From the NCBI GenBank assembly GCA_028873825.1, contig JAPPNM010000024.1, forward strand, positions 1 to 42,320: a DNA stretch of 42,320 bases, written 5' to 3'. Source of the DNA: Gemmatimonadota bacterium. Lineage in GTDB: Bacteria; Gemmatimonadota; Gemmatimonadetes; Longimicrobiales; Gaopeijiaceae. The position numbers and the translations under genes were made by a program. Below the pieces are notes generated by a model. It was not told the origin of the DNA. It worked only from the letters and a program-made list of their open reading frames with translations, and did no database searches. Shown here one piece after another: positions 1-8,855 of the stretch. How positions within the stretch are numbered: position 1 is the stretch's first letter; every line of letters starts with the position of its first letter.

Positions 1-808
1 CGTCGTAGCGCGTGATCGTGATCGAGTCGGTATCCGCCAGGTAGGCGTAGCGATCAGTGACGGCAGACACGGCAGTCCGTCCGAAGGTCACGGGTGTCCC
101 GCCGTCACGGAGCCTGCCGTCGGCTTTAACCTCCCTCGCCGCCCACTGCTCCTCACCGGGACGGGTGCCCTCGAAGACGACCTCCCCGTCAGAAAACCGA
201 ACGATCTCATATGTCACCGGCAGCCGGATCTCCATCGGCCCGGCGGGCGAGGAACCCCGCCATCCCATCTCCCAGCTTTCGAGCAGCACGCTGTTTACGA
301 AGGCTCCAACGATCCTGCTCATTAGATAAGGACCGACCAGTGTGTGTTTCGTCTGCCCGATGTACCCCCCGGACGCGTCGAGCCGGGTTACTCGCAAGTG
401 ATATGCGTCCCAGGTGACCAGTCCGTCCGCGTGGCGAGCGATCGCGGCCAGATTCATGTAGTCGCCGGGACCTTCTCCCTTCCTGCCTTGCCGAGAAAGC
501 AGCCGACCCGCAGCATCCAGGATCAGGACTTCGTGGGCCATCCTATCCGCGATAGCGATGCCGTCGCCGAAGAAGACCGCTCCGGAGACCCAGCCCAGCG
601 GGAGAGACTTGTCCGATCCCACCACCAGACTTGGTTCCGCGGCGATCCGCAACGACTCCTCACCTGGCCACTCGGAGAACAGGTCCACGGCCTCTGCGCG
701 ACCCGTGGCCCCCAGGTCCGACTGCTCGTCCCGACAGGCGACGCAGAGCACCAGACAGGAAACGGCGAGCATCGGTTGCGGCAGCGGCCTGCGTAGGGCG
801 TACGTCAC
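1..808 (-). CDS. Six-bladed beta-propeller lipoprotein, 3' end cut by window edge
   Basis: Reading the minus strand from a GTG at 808 (or an ATG at 772) gives about 269 uninterrupted residues that run off the window. The start from 808 gives an arginine-containing n-region and a hydrophobic stretch ending in LVLCVAC, a plausible though imperfect lipobox, so an exported lipoprotein is likely. The body has propeller-like strand repeats: GWVSGAVFFGDGIAIAD, VLILDAAGRLLSRQGRKGEG and DRYAYLADTDSITITRYD. The motif GRKGEGPGDY is typical of the six-bladed propeller proteins common in Gemmatimonadota and Bacteroidota. The gene lies 11 bases downstream of the truncated AlbA_2 fragment on the same strand and may not belong to that module. 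Its ligand or partner cannot be told from the sequence. Confidence 0.7.
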   Translation of the reverse strand, partial: MTYALRRPLPQPMLAVSCLVLCVACRDEQSDLGATGRAEAVDLFSEWPGEESLRIAAEPSLVVGSDKSLPLGWVSGAVFFGDGIAIADRMAHEVLILDAAGRLLSRQGRKGEGPGDYMNLAAIARHADGLVTWDAYHLRVTRLDASGGYIGQTKHTLVGPYLMSRIVGAFVNSVLLESWEMGWRGSSPAGPMEIRLPVTYEIVRFSDGEVVFEGTRPGEEQWAAREVKADGRLRDGGTPVTFGRTAVSAVTDRYAYLADTDSITITRYD

Positions 809-819
809 GTCGCGGCCAT

Positions 820-1137
820 CTAGCGCGATCGTTCGATCAGATCGGCGAGCCCATCCGTGATTTGAGAGGTCACCGCTGCCAGCACGAGGAGGTCCTCTCC
901 GGCGGCGTCAAGGGCTGCAACCTGGTCTCCCGTCAGTCTCTGCACCCGCCCATCATCGGTGACCCCGCACAGCAGGACCCCGCCCCGGGAATTCGCGAAA
1001 GCCGCGATTTCATCGGCCAGGACGGCGCGCTTCGGGCTCCTCAATCTGGTTCCTGCGAATTCAACCTGTTTGAACTCCCAGCTGCTGTCCTCGCCGGCCT
1101 CAATCTGGTCGAGGATCTCCTGTACCGTGTAGGTCAT
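820..1137 (-). pseudogene. Truncated AlbA_2 (Schlafen AAA_4-type) domain fragment of a restriction module
   Basis: The 105-residue product matches only the N-terminus of the full-length AlbA_2 protein at 7094-8855. I count 59 identities in the first 77 residues, including the shared WEFKQVEFAG, FANSRGG and LCGVTDDGRVQ. After residue 77 the similarity stops, and a 28-residue unrelated tail runs to the stop codon. Full-length relatives are near 580 residues, so about 85% is missing. The start ATG overlaps the stop of the upstream hsdM remnant as ATGA, exactly as in the longer copy, so the pair derives from the same two-gene arrangement. At 77% identity it is a diverged homologue rather than a recent duplicate. 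A residual function of the isolated domain cannot be excluded. Confidence 0.75.
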
Positions 1138-1328
1138 GATTCACCCCCGAATCCCGGCGTCTCGAGATTCCCGGCGACCCCGGCATCGAGCCGGGCGCCC
1201 TCATCCTGCTGCTCCCGCAGTACCGCCACCACCGTCGAGCCGCGGAGCGTGTCGGCCATCGCCCACAGCTCGGCCTCGCAGCCGGTCGTGGTGCCGCTGT
1301 CCGTCTGCTTGGTAGCCACCTTCGTCAA
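1134..1328 (-). pseudogene. Internally deleted hsdM remnant (64 residues)
   Basis: The product joins the beginning of HsdM directly to its end. Residues 9-29 ([20 protein letters not shown] and the next residue) match the start of the longer HsdM, which has [20 protein letters not shown]. Residues from about 36 (LREQQDEGARLDA to GFGG) match its last 30 residues. Everything between, including the cofactor-binding and NPPF catalytic motifs, is gone. The junction lies near 1221-1232, and the reading frame across it is preserved. The start is the ATG at 1328. It cannot be an active methyltransferase. It shows what the intact N-terminus should look like, which helps diagnose the first frameshift in the longer copy. 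Confidence 0.8.
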
Positions 1329-1479
1329 GGTTCCTCGTTCGTCCGTCGATGTGGGATCGTGGGCACCGGAAATATGACATGCGGCGGGTTGCCGTGCATC
1401 TTCCCGGCAGCGGTCGAGCTGCCGGGTGGATCCTTGGGAACAGGTCTGCGACGGGTCGGCTCAAGCGTCAGGTATGTCA

Positions 1480-1508
1480 TTGCGAATTATTTCACAGTTT
1501 AGTACCAT
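1480..1508 (+). promoter_or_regulatory. Putative promoter of the ATPase/NTPase operon
   Basis: TTGCGA at 1480-1485 and TACCAT at 1503-1508, 17 bases apart, lie in a short AT-rich island (1485-1513) within otherwise GC-rich DNA. The ATG at 1515 is only 6 bases from the -10-like box and has no Shine-Dalgarno sequence, so the transcript would be leaderless or nearly so. The assignment rests on spacing and base composition only. Confidence 0.4.
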
Positions 1509-1514
1509 AAACGA

Positions 1515-2789
1515 ATGGGAAACTACAACCGCCCGCAGGTGCGTCGCATGATGGAGCTCGTCACGGACAGCTCGGTCATGCGGCTCGTTGCGATCACCGG
1601 CCCCCGGCAGACCGGGAAGACGACGATCGCCGTCGCGGCGTGCCGGATGCTGGCCGAGTCGGGCTATCCGTGCTCGTACGTGGCCATGGACGATCCAGCG
1701 CCCGCCCGGCTCCCTTCGCTGGGGCCGCCGGGAGTATTCGAGACGGTTCCGACCGGCGCCGCGCCCGACGGTCAATGGCTTGTCGAGCTGTGGGAAAGGG
1801 CTCGCCGGGCCTCGATCCGGACCGAGCGGGGCCTGGTGCTGGTCCTCGACGAGATTCAGCTCGTACCGCGCTGGTCGGACATCGTGAAGGGACTCTGGGA
1901 CGGGGATCGACGAGCGGGGCACCCGCTCCGGGTCGTGATCCTGGGGTCGGCGCCCTGGCGGATGCTGACCGGGATGAACGAGAGCCTGGCGGGCCGGTTC
2001 GGCGCGTTGCCGGCCACGCACTGGACCCTCCGGGAAATGGCGACGGCCTTTGATCTGACGGTTGACGAGTACGTGTTCCTCGGCGGGTATCCAGGCTCCC
2101 TGTCGGACGGATGGGAAGGCGACGGACTCGCCGCCTGGCGGGACTACGTTACGCGTTCGATCGTCGCACCCGCCATCGGTCGGGACATCGTGGGGCTCGC
2201 ACGCGTCAGGAAACCGGCGCTGTTGCGGCAGTTGATGGATCTGGCGCCTCGGTATTCCGGCCAGCTCATGTCCCACAACAAGCTGCTCGGGGAGCTCCGC
2301 GGCGCTGGCAACACGGCGACCGTCGCCCGGTACCTCGACCTCCTCTCCGACGCGGGTCTCGTCAGCGCCCTGTCCCGCTACACGCCCGCCCCGCACGTGG
2401 GGAGAGCGTCTCCTCCCAAGCTCATCGTCCTCAATACGGCGCTGATGACGGCCCCGTCCGGCTACACGTTCGACGAGGCGCGGGCCGACAGGTCCTATTG
2501 GGGACGGCTTGTCGAAAGCGCGGTGGGTGCGCACCTCCACAACACCCGGGGTAGCGCGACCCGGCTCCACTTCTGGCGCGACCCGCCGCACGAGGTCGAC
2601 TACGTCGTCGCCCGCGGCCCCCGCCTGCTCGGGATCGAAGTCAAGACCGGGAGACCGCGGAGCCGGTCCGGCCTGGACGCCTTCATCCGGCGCTTTCCGG
2701 CCGCCAGGACGGTCGTGGTGGGCCCGGGTGGAGTACCGCTCAACGAATTCCTGTCGCTGAGCGCGGACGACTGGCTGGAGGATGCATGA
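1515..2789 (+). CDS. AAA ATPase with DUF4143 domain (AAA_14 family)
   Basis: This 424-residue protein has a P-loop near residue 29 (ITGPRQTGKTT) and a Walker B near 111 (LVLVLDEIQ). A DUF4143-type region follows, containing the SGQLMSHNKLLGELRGAGNT and YLDLLSDAGLV segments. Near the C-terminus, HEVDYVV and LLGIEVKTG supply the acidic residue and E-x-K of a PD-(D/E)XK-like fold, which is usual for this family. Such ATPases are widespread and often found in mobile or defence regions; their biochemical role is largely unknown. The stop overlaps the next ATG (ATGA at 2786-2789), so the two proteins are probably translationally coupled and act together. The start at 1515 fits the family, whose N-terminus lies just before the P-loop. 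Family assignment is firm; a defence role is inference. Confidence 0.85.
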   Translation: MGNYNRPQVRRMMELVTDSSVMRLVAITGPRQTGKTTIAVAACRMLAESGYPCSYVAMDDPAPARLPSLGPPGVFETVPTGAAPDGQWLVELWERARRASIRTERGLVLVLDEIQLVPRWSDIVKGLWDGDRRAGHPLRVVILGSAPWRMLTGMNESLAGRFGALPATHWTLREMATAFDLTVDEYVFLGGYPGSLSDGWEGDGLAAWRDYVTRSIVAPAIGRDIVGLARVRKPALLRQLMDLAPRYSGQLMSHNKLLGELRGAGNTATVARYLDLLSDAGLVSALSRYTPAPHVGRASPPKLIVLNTALMTAPSGYTFDEARADRSYWGRLVESAVGAHLHNTRGSATRLHFWRDPPHEVDYVVARGPRLLGIEVKTGRPRSRSGLDAFIRRFPAARTVVVGPGGVPLNEFLSLSADDWLEDA

Positions 2790-5700
2790 GCCTGATCGTC
2801 CCCCGCACCGTCACCCTGGTCGAGCCGCGCGACGACAGGCGCCGCGGGCGGCAGGGCCTGTCCCTGAGCGACTTCCGCCCTGACCATGGTTACGTCCTCC
2901 TGGGCGAGCCCGGGATGGGCAAGAGCACGGAGTTCGAGACCGAAGCCGGCCGGACGGGTGCTTCAAGACCCATCGCGGCACAACGCTTCATGAGCCGAGG
3001 CATCGAGAGCCTCCCGGGACCGCGCCAGGGAGTGCCGCTCTTCATCGACGGACTGGACGAGGCCCGCGCCGGCGGTGTGGATCCGAGGAGAACGCTGCAA
3101 AGGATCGTGGCCCGGATCGAGGAGCTGGGAAATCCACGGTTTCGCCTGTCGTGCCGGGCCGGAAGCTGGCTGGGGCCGGGAGACCGGGGGAGACTATCGA
3201 GAGCGGTGGGCGACGCAGGGATTCCGGTCCTGCAGCTGGACCCGCTGTGTCGTGAAGGCGCTCGCCGGATCGTCGCCCGGCGGAGAGACGCCGCCGACGA
3301 GTTCATCCTTGCGGCCTTCGAGCATCGGCTGGACGCGTTCCTCCGGAATCCGCAGCTGCTCGATGTGCTCCTCAGGTCCGTGGAGGCGGCCGGCTGGCCC
3401 GAGACGCCCGGCGCCGCGTTCGAGGGCGCGTGCCGGGAACTGGCCAAGGAACCGAACCTCGAACATCGCGATGCTCGCCAACCGGTCGCGCAACCCTCGC
3501 GAAATGCGCTTCTGAGCGAGGCCGGAAGACTGTCGGCGCTCATGCTGATCGCCGGCAGGGGAGGCTGGACCGCCGCCGACTCCGACGATTCCGACATCAT
3601 CTCTCTGAGTCGGGTGCACGCCGGAAACAGGGAAGCCCTGCTGGCGGCTCTGGACTCCCGGCTCTTCAGAGGTCCCTCCACCCGTCGAGTTCCGGCCCAT
3701 CGGCTCGTGGCCGAGTTCCTGGGTGCACGGTTCCTAGACGAACGGATCCGCGCCTGCGACGGAGTCACCGTCAGGCGCGTGCTGTCGCTGCTGACGGGTG
3801 AAGACGGGATTCCCCTCCCCGACCTCCGGGGGCTGTCCGCCTGGCTCGCCGCCGCGCACCCCTGGGCCCGGGCGTCCCTGATTCGCGCCGATCCGGTCGC
3901 CGTCGCGTTCAACGGCGACGCGAGCGGGTTCACAGCCAAGGAGCGAGGGGATTTGTTCGAAGGCCTCGAGAGGAGTCCCGAGCTGGCTCGCGTCTGGCCT
4001 TCCGCGGTGGCCCTCGGCGCGCTGGCCGAAGGGCGGGGCAGGTCGGCGATCTGGGGGCTGACGGCGTCCTCGTCGCGCGCGGACGCCCGGCAGCACCTCG
4101 TTCTTCGCCTTCTCTCAGGCTTCTCGCGGATGCACCATGCCCGCGCGGAAGCGAGTGGCGATCCACATGCGCACTCGGATTCGGATCGCGTTGCGCTGCT
4201 GGACACTGTTCGCGATCCGACTTGGTGGTCCGATGTCCGGCGTCAGGCCCTTCACGCACTGAATCTGGTTCTCGCGGGTCATCCGACCCGTCGCGCCACG
4301 CTTGGCGGACTCCTGGCGGACATTGGACGTAAGCGGCTCCCGGACGAGCGGAACGAACTCCTCGGCACAATGCTCGACATCATGTATCCCGAAGATCTTC
4401 CGGCGGCGGAAGTCTGGGATCATCTCACCGCCAGCCGGCACCCGCACCACGGCACCTACCGGAAATTCTGGATGGGTCTCGCGGACAGGTCGAGCGACGA
4501 ACGGATCGGGGGATTGCTGGACTCGCTGTGGGACCGCGCATCCGAAGTGGCTCCGCGGCTGAGCGACCACCGGGTGGCCGATGTCGTCCTGAAGCTGCTG
4601 GCCCGCGGGCTCGACCTGTTCGGGAACCGGATGACCGTGCCCGCCGTCCACCGGTGGTTCGATCTTGTGGAAGTTGACCTCCAGCGCTCGCGATTGGTCG
4701 CCGCGGGCAGCTGGAAGCGAGGGGGCGGCGGCCACCACACCGAATCCGAGGAGGCGATCGAGGCTTGGCTGCGGTCGCGCGAGAACGTCCGGTTCGAGCT
4801 GGTCGAATTCGGCCTGCAAGAGCGGGAGTCCGAAATCGGGCGTGTCGCGCTCGATGTGACGATCGGCCGGAAGTTCCTGGGAAGGGAGCCGCCGGCCGGG
4901 GTTCGCCGATGGTGTCTTGCACGCGCGGTGGAGCTTTGCGATGCGCGGCCGAGGATCGCGGAGGAACTCGCCAGGTGGGCGGTCCGCGACCGCGAGGACT
5001 GGCCCCCTCCCGTGCCCGACGACGAAGTCGCGCGGGCCGTAGGGGACACGCCTCCCCTGCGGGAATGGAACAGGAAACGCCTCGAAGGCAAAGCGCGCCG
5101 GGAACACGAGGATGTGGAGAGGAAGCGCCGCCGGGCGGAGGAGCGTCGTCGTTTCGGGAAACGGCGACTGGCCCGGGTCGAACCCGTGCGCCGGCACGCG
5201 AAGCAACTGGCGGTGGGACGGTGCCCGCCGGCCCTGCTCCACGAACTTGCCCAGGTCTACTTCGACGGGGTCGCCGAACACGGACCGGTCAACGGTCCGG
5301 CGGCGGCGCTGGCGGTGCGCCTGGCCGACGACGAGACCCTGGTGGAGGCGGCTCTGGCGGGACTGCGCCGTCTGCCGGAACGCGAGGACCTGCCGGATCT
5401 GACCGAGATCGCGAAACTGCACGAGAAACGGAGACTGTCGTACCTCGTCCTCCCCTTCCTGGCTGGGCTGGCGGAGGACGAGCGTGCCGGGGTCGATCCG
5501 CTGGCCCGGATGGGCAAGCCCGGCAGGCGGCGGGCGTTGGGCTACCATCTCGTTTCGGGACTGCCGAGCAAGCGGTACTCGTCCGGCGGCGGTCCGCCGG
5601 TCGAAAGGGACGCACGTCCCCTCTGGTACCTTCGAGCCCTGGAGTCGCACCCCGGAGCGGTGGCCGACGCCTTCTCCGCAGTGCAACGCGCCCGCGTCCG

Positions 5701-7057
5701 GGCAAAGGATCCACCCGACCGGCACCTGTACGACCTGGCCCTCGATCCGGCATACGGGCGTGTGAGACCCACCGTCGCCGAACGGATGCTCTCAGTCTTC
5801 CCGACGCGATGCACCAAGCCGCAGGTTGAGTCCCTGCGTCTGGTCCTATGGGCCGCTACGGGAGCCGGCGGCATGCCGACCGCCCGGCTGCGCGAGGTCG
5901 TGCTGAGGCGACTCGAGCGCCGCGGGGTCGATGTGGCGCAGCGGGCCCAGTGGCTCGGTGCCGGTTTGTGCGTGGCCAAGGGTGAGTGTCTCCCGTTGCT
6001 GGCGGACTTTCTCGCGACGGGTGGGGAGGCCCGCGTCCGACACGTGGTCGACTTCTTCGTCTCCCACGACCCGCGGCGGCACGGCTCGCTCTCGCTCGAA
6101 GAATGGCGCGACGATGAGCTGGCCGGGCTCATCCGGTCGCTCGGGGGACGCGTGCGCCGATTCGATGCGCCGACGAACGGAGGGTTTCTCGAGGACGAGG
6201 ACGCGGCGCGCATGAAGTTCCAACCCGTGCTGGCCTCATGGATCCGAACGCTCGCCGGGCGTACCAGCGACGAGGCGGCCGACGCGCTGGAATCGCTGGC
6301 CTCCGATCCGGTCCTGGGCCCGTGGAGGACGGAGATCGTCGAGGCCCGGGAGGATCAGGCCATGGAACGCCGCATCGCCGGGCGGGAGACCCTCACGCTG
6401 GAGCAGGTCCAGCATGCGCTGCAGGGCCGCGCCCCCGCGAGCGCCGCGGATCTCGCCGCCCTCTCGCTCGACACCCTCGAACGGCTGGCGGATGACATCC
6501 GGAACGGTCCCACAAGCGACTGGCGCCAATACTGGCACCGCGATCCGGAATCGCGCATACCGGTGAAGCCGCAGCACGAGAACGACTGTCGGGACATGTT
6601 GCTTTCGGACCTGGTCCGGATGCTGCGGCCGTACAACGTCGATGCACGGCCAGGAAGCCGGTATGCCGATGACGCGCGAGCGGACATACGCGTGGCGTTC
6701 GGCCCGGGGCTCGCGATCCCGGTGGAGATCAGGAAGAACTCGCACCGCGACATCTGGCGCGCCGTGGACGAACAGCTGGTGGCGCGGTACGTGCCTGCAC
6801 CGGAGTCCGGCGGTTACGGCATCTATCTGGTGTTCTGGTTCGGGCCCGACTACATGACCGTTGTGCCGCCTCGCGGTCGTCTGCCCACGACACCGGCCAA
6901 GCTGAAGGAACGCCTGGAAGAGCAGCTCGCACCCGGCATCCGGCGCAGAATCGGCATCGTCGTGATCGATGTGTCCCGGTCCGGCAGGTATGCGGGCGAC
7001 AGGGATGTGCCGGCGTCGGCGTCTGTGAGCCGGATCGGTCTGCCGAAGCGAAAGTGA
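2786..7057 (+). CDS. 1423-residue STAND/NACHT-like NTPase with C-terminal PD-(D/E)XK-like domain
   Basis: Near the N-terminus there is a Walker A (LLGEPGMGKST, residue ~39) and a NACHT-type Walker B (VPLFIDGLDEA, residue ~83). About 1100 residues of mostly helical, leucine- and arginine-rich sequence follow, resembling the repeat sensors of STAND proteins. A strongly basic, highly charged helix lies near residues 760-815. The C-terminus (about 1259-1350) looks like a restriction-endonuclease fold: HENDCRD, then ADIRV, then IPVEIRKNSHRDIW, then EQLVARY and GYGIYLVFWFG. The usual E-x-K reads E-I-R followed by K. I infer ligand-sensing ATPase control of a nuclease, as in antiphage STAND proteins, but here the nuclease is C-terminal. 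I do not recognise a named family. Translation is coupled to the DUF4143 ATPase upstream. Confidence 0.75.
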   Translation: MSLIVPRTVTLVEPRDDRRRGRQGLSLSDFRPDHGYVLLGEPGMGKSTEFETEAGRTGASRPIAAQRFMSRGIESLPGPRQGVPLFIDGLDEARAGGVDPRRTLQRIVARIEELGNPRFRLSCRAGSWLGPGDRGRLSRAVGDAGIPVLQLDPLCREGARRIVARRRDAADEFILAAFEHRLDAFLRNPQLLDVLLRSVEAAGWPETPGAAFEGACRELAKEPNLEHRDARQPVAQPSRNALLSEAGRLSALMLIAGRGGWTAADSDDSDIISLSRVHAGNREALLAALDSRLFRGPSTRRVPAHRLVAEFLGARFLDERIRACDGVTVRRVLSLLTGEDGIPLPDLRGLSAWLAAAHPWARASLIRADPVAVAFNGDASGFTAKERGDLFEGLERSPELARVWPSAVALGALAEGRGRSAIWGLTASSSRADARQHLVLRLLSGFSRMHHARAEASGDPHAHSDSDRVALLDTVRDPTWWSDVRRQALHALNLVLAGHPTRRATLGGLLADIGRKRLPDERNELLGTMLDIMYPEDLPAAEVWDHLTASRHPHHGTYRKFWMGLADRSSDERIGGLLDSLWDRASEVAPRLSDHRVADVVLKLLARGLDLFGNRMTVPAVHRWFDLVEVDLQRSRLVAAGSWKRGGGGHHTESEEAIEAWLRSRENVRFELVEFGLQERESEIGRVALDVTIGRKFLGREPPAGVRRWCLARAVELCDARPRIAEELARWAVRDREDWPPPVPDDEVARAVGDTPPLREWNRKRLEGKARREHEDVERKRRRAEERRRFGKRRLARVEPVRRHAKQLAVGRCPPALLHELAQVYFDGVAEHGPVNGPAAALAVRLADDETLVEAALAGLRRLPEREDLPDLTEIAKLHEKRRLSYLVLPFLAGLAEDERAGVDPLARMGKPGRRRALGYHLVSGLPSKRYSSGGGPPVERDARPLWYLRALESHPGAVADAFSAVQRARVRAKDPPDRHLYDLALDPAYGRVRPTVAERMLSVFPTRCTKPQVESLRLVLWAATGAGGMPTARLREVVLRRLERRGVDVAQRAQWLGAGLCVAKGECLPLLADFLATGGEARVRHVVDFFVSHDPRRHGSLSLEEWRDDELAGLIRSLGGRVRRFDAPTNGGFLEDEDAARMKFQPVLASWIRTLAGRTSDEAADALESLASDPVLGPWRTEIVEAREDQAMERRIAGRETLTLEQVQHALQGRAPASAADLAALSLDTLERLADDIRNGPTSDWRQYWHRDPESRIPVKPQHENDCRDMLLSDLVRMLRPYNVDARPGSRYADDARADIRVAFGPGLAIPVEIRKNSHRDIWRAVDEQLVARYVPAPESGGYGIYLVFWFGPDYMTVVPPRGRLPTTPAKLKERLEEQLAPGIRRRIGIVVIDVSRSGRYAGDRDVPASASVSRIGLPKRK

Positions 7058-7093
7058 ACGGGTTGCGGCTGCGCAGGAAGGTGGTGTCGACGG

Positions 7094-8855
7094 TCACGGG
7101 GCGCCCCCGCCGCGACCGGAGTACGGGCGGTACTCCACCAGCGCCGACTTGCCGGAGACGTCGACGATCACCGCCGACAAGTCCGTCCCGAAGGAGTCCG
7201 TGAGGCGGAGCGGCTTCCCCAGGCGAAATGGCACCGGCTGCCGACGTCCCTCGTCGATGGCGATGTGGGCCGCGTACAGATAGGTCCGGTCGAAGCTGTC
7301 GCGCACGGGGTTCAAGCTGCCGTCCAAGCCCGGCAGGCGGCCTGATCCCTCGGCGAAGATCGCTCCGCCACCGCCGGACAGCGGACTCAGCTCCAGTGCC
7401 AGACCCTCCCGATCCGGTCTCCACTCGCGCGCTATCCCTGCGCAATAGCCCGGGGCCGCGGCGTAGACGGTCATCGGCAAGTGCGTCGTGTAGAGGTCCA
7501 GAGTTGGCCCGGCCGGCCTCGTCGGTGGTTGCCCGCCGCCATGTGTTGTTCGGGAACAGGGCCAACACTTCGACGTCCATCAACGGGGTTCCCCGGGAAT
7601 GCACCGTGACCCCCGACCGGGCGGGCGTCAGCTCGAGACGGGCGGCCGGGATGCTGAGGAACAGGCTCGATCCGCCCACGAGCGTGTACCGCGGGGACAC
7701 GCCGGCCACGCTTCGGGTCCCTCTCTTGATGATCGAGACCCCGTCCCCGCGGCGCTCCATCAGATACCGTCGGTGGTCGGACCCGGGCACCTCGCCTACC
7801 GGGATGCGGCCGAACACGGACGCGATGACCTCGTTTCGGGTGGACTGGCCGGCGGCCATGCCGTCGATGGTCATGTTGTTCGGCAGAGCACCGGGAGAGT
7901 CGATCTCCAAGCGGTCCCTAAACATGGCCAGCCGGATCCGCTGCGAGGCGATGGAGTAGTACCGGTGGGCCACGGCGTTGACCACCGCCTCGAAGACCGC
8001 TTTCGCGCTGTACTGCGGCATATCGACCCGCATCGGCGTCTTGCGCGCGGCAACACGCATGTTGCGCACCACGAAATGCACCGCTTCGGCGATCTGGCGC
8101 TGCAGGGGCCCACCGATCTCCTGTGCGTCCAACTGGGCGGAGGCGCGATCCTCGCCCCGATAGTGCGTGGCCACGATCATCGCGTGCCGCAGCCACTCCT
8201 GCGGCTCCCGCGCACACAGCAGCACGCCCGCCACGGTGGCCCTGAGCACACGGTTCTCGTCCTCCGCGAGCAGGCGGAGCCTCGTCAGGCCAGCGCGAGG
8301 ATCCGCAGCCCCCGTCACGCTCAGCAGCGGCTCCCAGAGACGCTCGCTGAGTGTCTCATACCCCGTTCCCAGGACGATCTGCTCGTCGAACCACAGGTAG
8401 CGGGCCTGGCCTCGCCGCCGCGCCAGCCGGAGCTGCTCATCGGTAGACATCCTGCGCTTGGTGCCGCCTACGCGAATGAAGCTCCCGCCGGGGCCACGAT
8501 GGTGCGCATCCCCTTTGGGCACGTCCACCGCCAGCACCGCGCCCCCATCCGGCAGCCGCATGTGATGCGTCTGTATCGGCACCGGCGGTTTGATGGAGTC
8601 CGTGCCTACCTCCGCCAACACGTTGTCCAAGGCCGCAAGCTGACCCCTCGTCAAGCTCTGCACTCGCCCGTCGTCGGTCACGCCGCAAAGCACCGCCCCG
8701 CCCCGTGAATTCGCGAACGCGACGACCTCGTCGGCGAGGACGTCGCGCTTCGGGCTCTTCAGCTTGGTTCCCGCGAATTCAACCTGCTTGAACTCCCAGC
8801 GGCTGTCCTCGCCGAGCTCGATACGGTCGAGAATCTCCCGCGCCGAGTAAATCAT
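7094..8855 (-). pseudogene. AlbA_2-domain protein of type I restriction module, frameshifted
   Basis: The ATG at 8855 overlaps the hsdM stop (ATGA). The N-terminus is an AlbA_2 (Schlafen AAA_4-type) nucleic-acid-binding domain (WEFKQVEFAG, NSRGGAVLCGVTDDG). It is followed by RVGGTKRRMS, an HATPase/winged-helix-like region (FEAVVNAVAHR, DRLEIDSPG) and a long C-terminal domain. Frame is lost near 7501-7506, after TDEAGRA. One extra base there separates it from LDLYTTHLPMTVYAAAPGY and the remaining C-terminus to 7094. Removing one base restores 586 codons. Proteins of this type accompany hsdM in some type I restriction operons; their role is unsettled. Damage could be real decay or a sequencing indel, but the neighbouring 4-kb genes are intact. 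It converges on the large NTPase gene with a 36-base gap. Confidence 0.75.

Noticed and set aside
1374-1480. ATGACAT (1374-1380) and ATGTCAT (1474-1480) as ends of a mobile element
   Set aside because: Seven bases are too few, no target duplication is visible, and the region between holds no gene.
1461-2591. 376-codon minus-strand frame opposite the DUF4143 ATPase
   Set aside because: It lacks any domain pattern and is fully explained as antisense of a well-supported gene.
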